A program made the translations under genes and the position numbers. DNA of 12,761 nt, from NCBI GenBank assembly GCA_004282995.1, contig SHLU01000040.1:1-12761 (forward strand), read 5' to 3'. This document shows positions 12,448-12,761 of this stretch, piece after piece. Below the pieces are notes generated by a model. The model worked only from the letters and a program-made list of their open reading frames with translations. It was not told where the DNA came from and searched no databases. This DNA comes from Sphingomonadaceae bacterium (GTDB lineage: Bacteria > Pseudomonadota > Alphaproteobacteria > Sphingomonadales > Sphingomonadaceae). Numbering within the stretch: the stretch's first letter is position 1; each line of letters starts with the position of its first letter.

Positions 12448-12761
12448 CTATCGAGCAAAATTAGAAAATTGCGGTCGAGCAATCAGATTTTTCGATGAAT
12501 CAACATCCTCTGTCGATGATGTATGGTCGATGACATCCTTTACGTGGGGACGCGAAATGCGACAAGTCGATCCATCCTTCAGGTGGGCTTCCCACTTGTC
12601 TCTTACGTGGCGGATCCTTGTAATAAAGTCACTGCGCACCAGGGTCGATCGATTCAGGCGAATAACCCGGGACCCGAGTTGCTCGGACAGATGAGCAAGA
12701 GTGCAATGGTAGAGCCACTCTCGGCCCTCGGCAAAAATTCGCATATAATCGCCTTCTGCGA
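12448..12761 (-). CDS. LytTR-domain DNA-binding regulator, C-terminal part (runs off the right edge)
   Basis: The minus-strand frame is open through the window edge; in-frame codons before the first ATG (12744) read AEGDY, which completes the LytTR motif AEGDYMRIFAEGREWLYHCTLAHLSEQL, so the gene starts outside the window. It continues with VIRLNRSTLVRSDFITRI and GSTCRISRPHVKDVI, all features of the LytTR domain (PF04397), which binds DNA direct repeats in promoters. A short hydrophilic tail of about 25 residues follows. The N-terminal part, either a response-regulator receiver domain or a membrane sensor as is common in this group, cannot be seen. The urcA gene is the nearest downstream neighbour and a natural candidate target or operon partner. 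Confidence 0.88.
   Translation of the reverse strand, partial: AEGDYMRIFAEGREWLYHCTLAHLSEQLGSRVIRLNRSTLVRSDFITRIRHVRDKWEAHLKDGSTCRISRPHVKDVIDHTSSTEDVDSSKNLIARPQFSNFAR

Overview
The window looks like chromosomal DNA of an alphaproteobacterium, most likely Sphingomonadales (Erythrobacter/Novosphingobium-like). This is inferred from moderate-to-high GC, a UrcA-family gene, the split YeeE/YedE pair followed by SulP, and an FNR/FixK-type operator. I saw no rRNA, tRNA, CRISPR array, insertion sequence or phage gene.

Layout. Left edge: the 5' part of a PAPS-dependent sulfotransferase (minus strand), then a 340-base gap and a DEAD-box RNA helicase with a DbpA-like C-terminal RNA-binding domain (plus). 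At 2.5-5.3 kb is a plus-strand inorganic-sulfur transport operon: a short upstream ORF, two half-size YeeE/YedE (PmpA/PmpB-like) membrane proteins joined by ATGA stop/start overlaps, and a SulP anion transporter with a STAS domain. Protein-L-isoaspartate methyltransferase (pcm) follows. Facing it on the minus strand are a TauE/SafE-type exporter and an Amj-family lipid II flippase. A plus-strand outer-membrane beta-barrel protein comes next.

The 305-base gap at 8861-9165 is the most information-dense non-coding stretch. A perfect 18-bp FNR/FixK-type palindrome sits between two mirror-image -10 elements. One promoter faces a SpoIIAA-like (STAS-fold) gene; the other faces a predicted small RNA of about 78 nt with an anti-Shine-Dalgarno loop and a textbook intrinsic terminator.

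The right third is minus strand: a small two-helix membrane protein with its own near-consensus sigma-70 promoter, an exported amidohydrolase with its own promoter and operator-like palindrome, an exported protein of unknown function, urcA with a hairpin masking its ribosome-binding site, and the C-terminal LytTR DNA-binding domain of a regulator that runs off the window.

Functionally, the left two thirds lean towards sulfur: a sulfotransferase, thiosulfate/sulfur-type transporters, a SulP sulfate-type transporter and a TauE/SafE sulfite-type exporter. The usual enzymatic partner of PmpAB-type transporters, a persulfide/sulfur dioxygenase of the BLH type, is absent. The right part is mainly envelope and regulatory functions.
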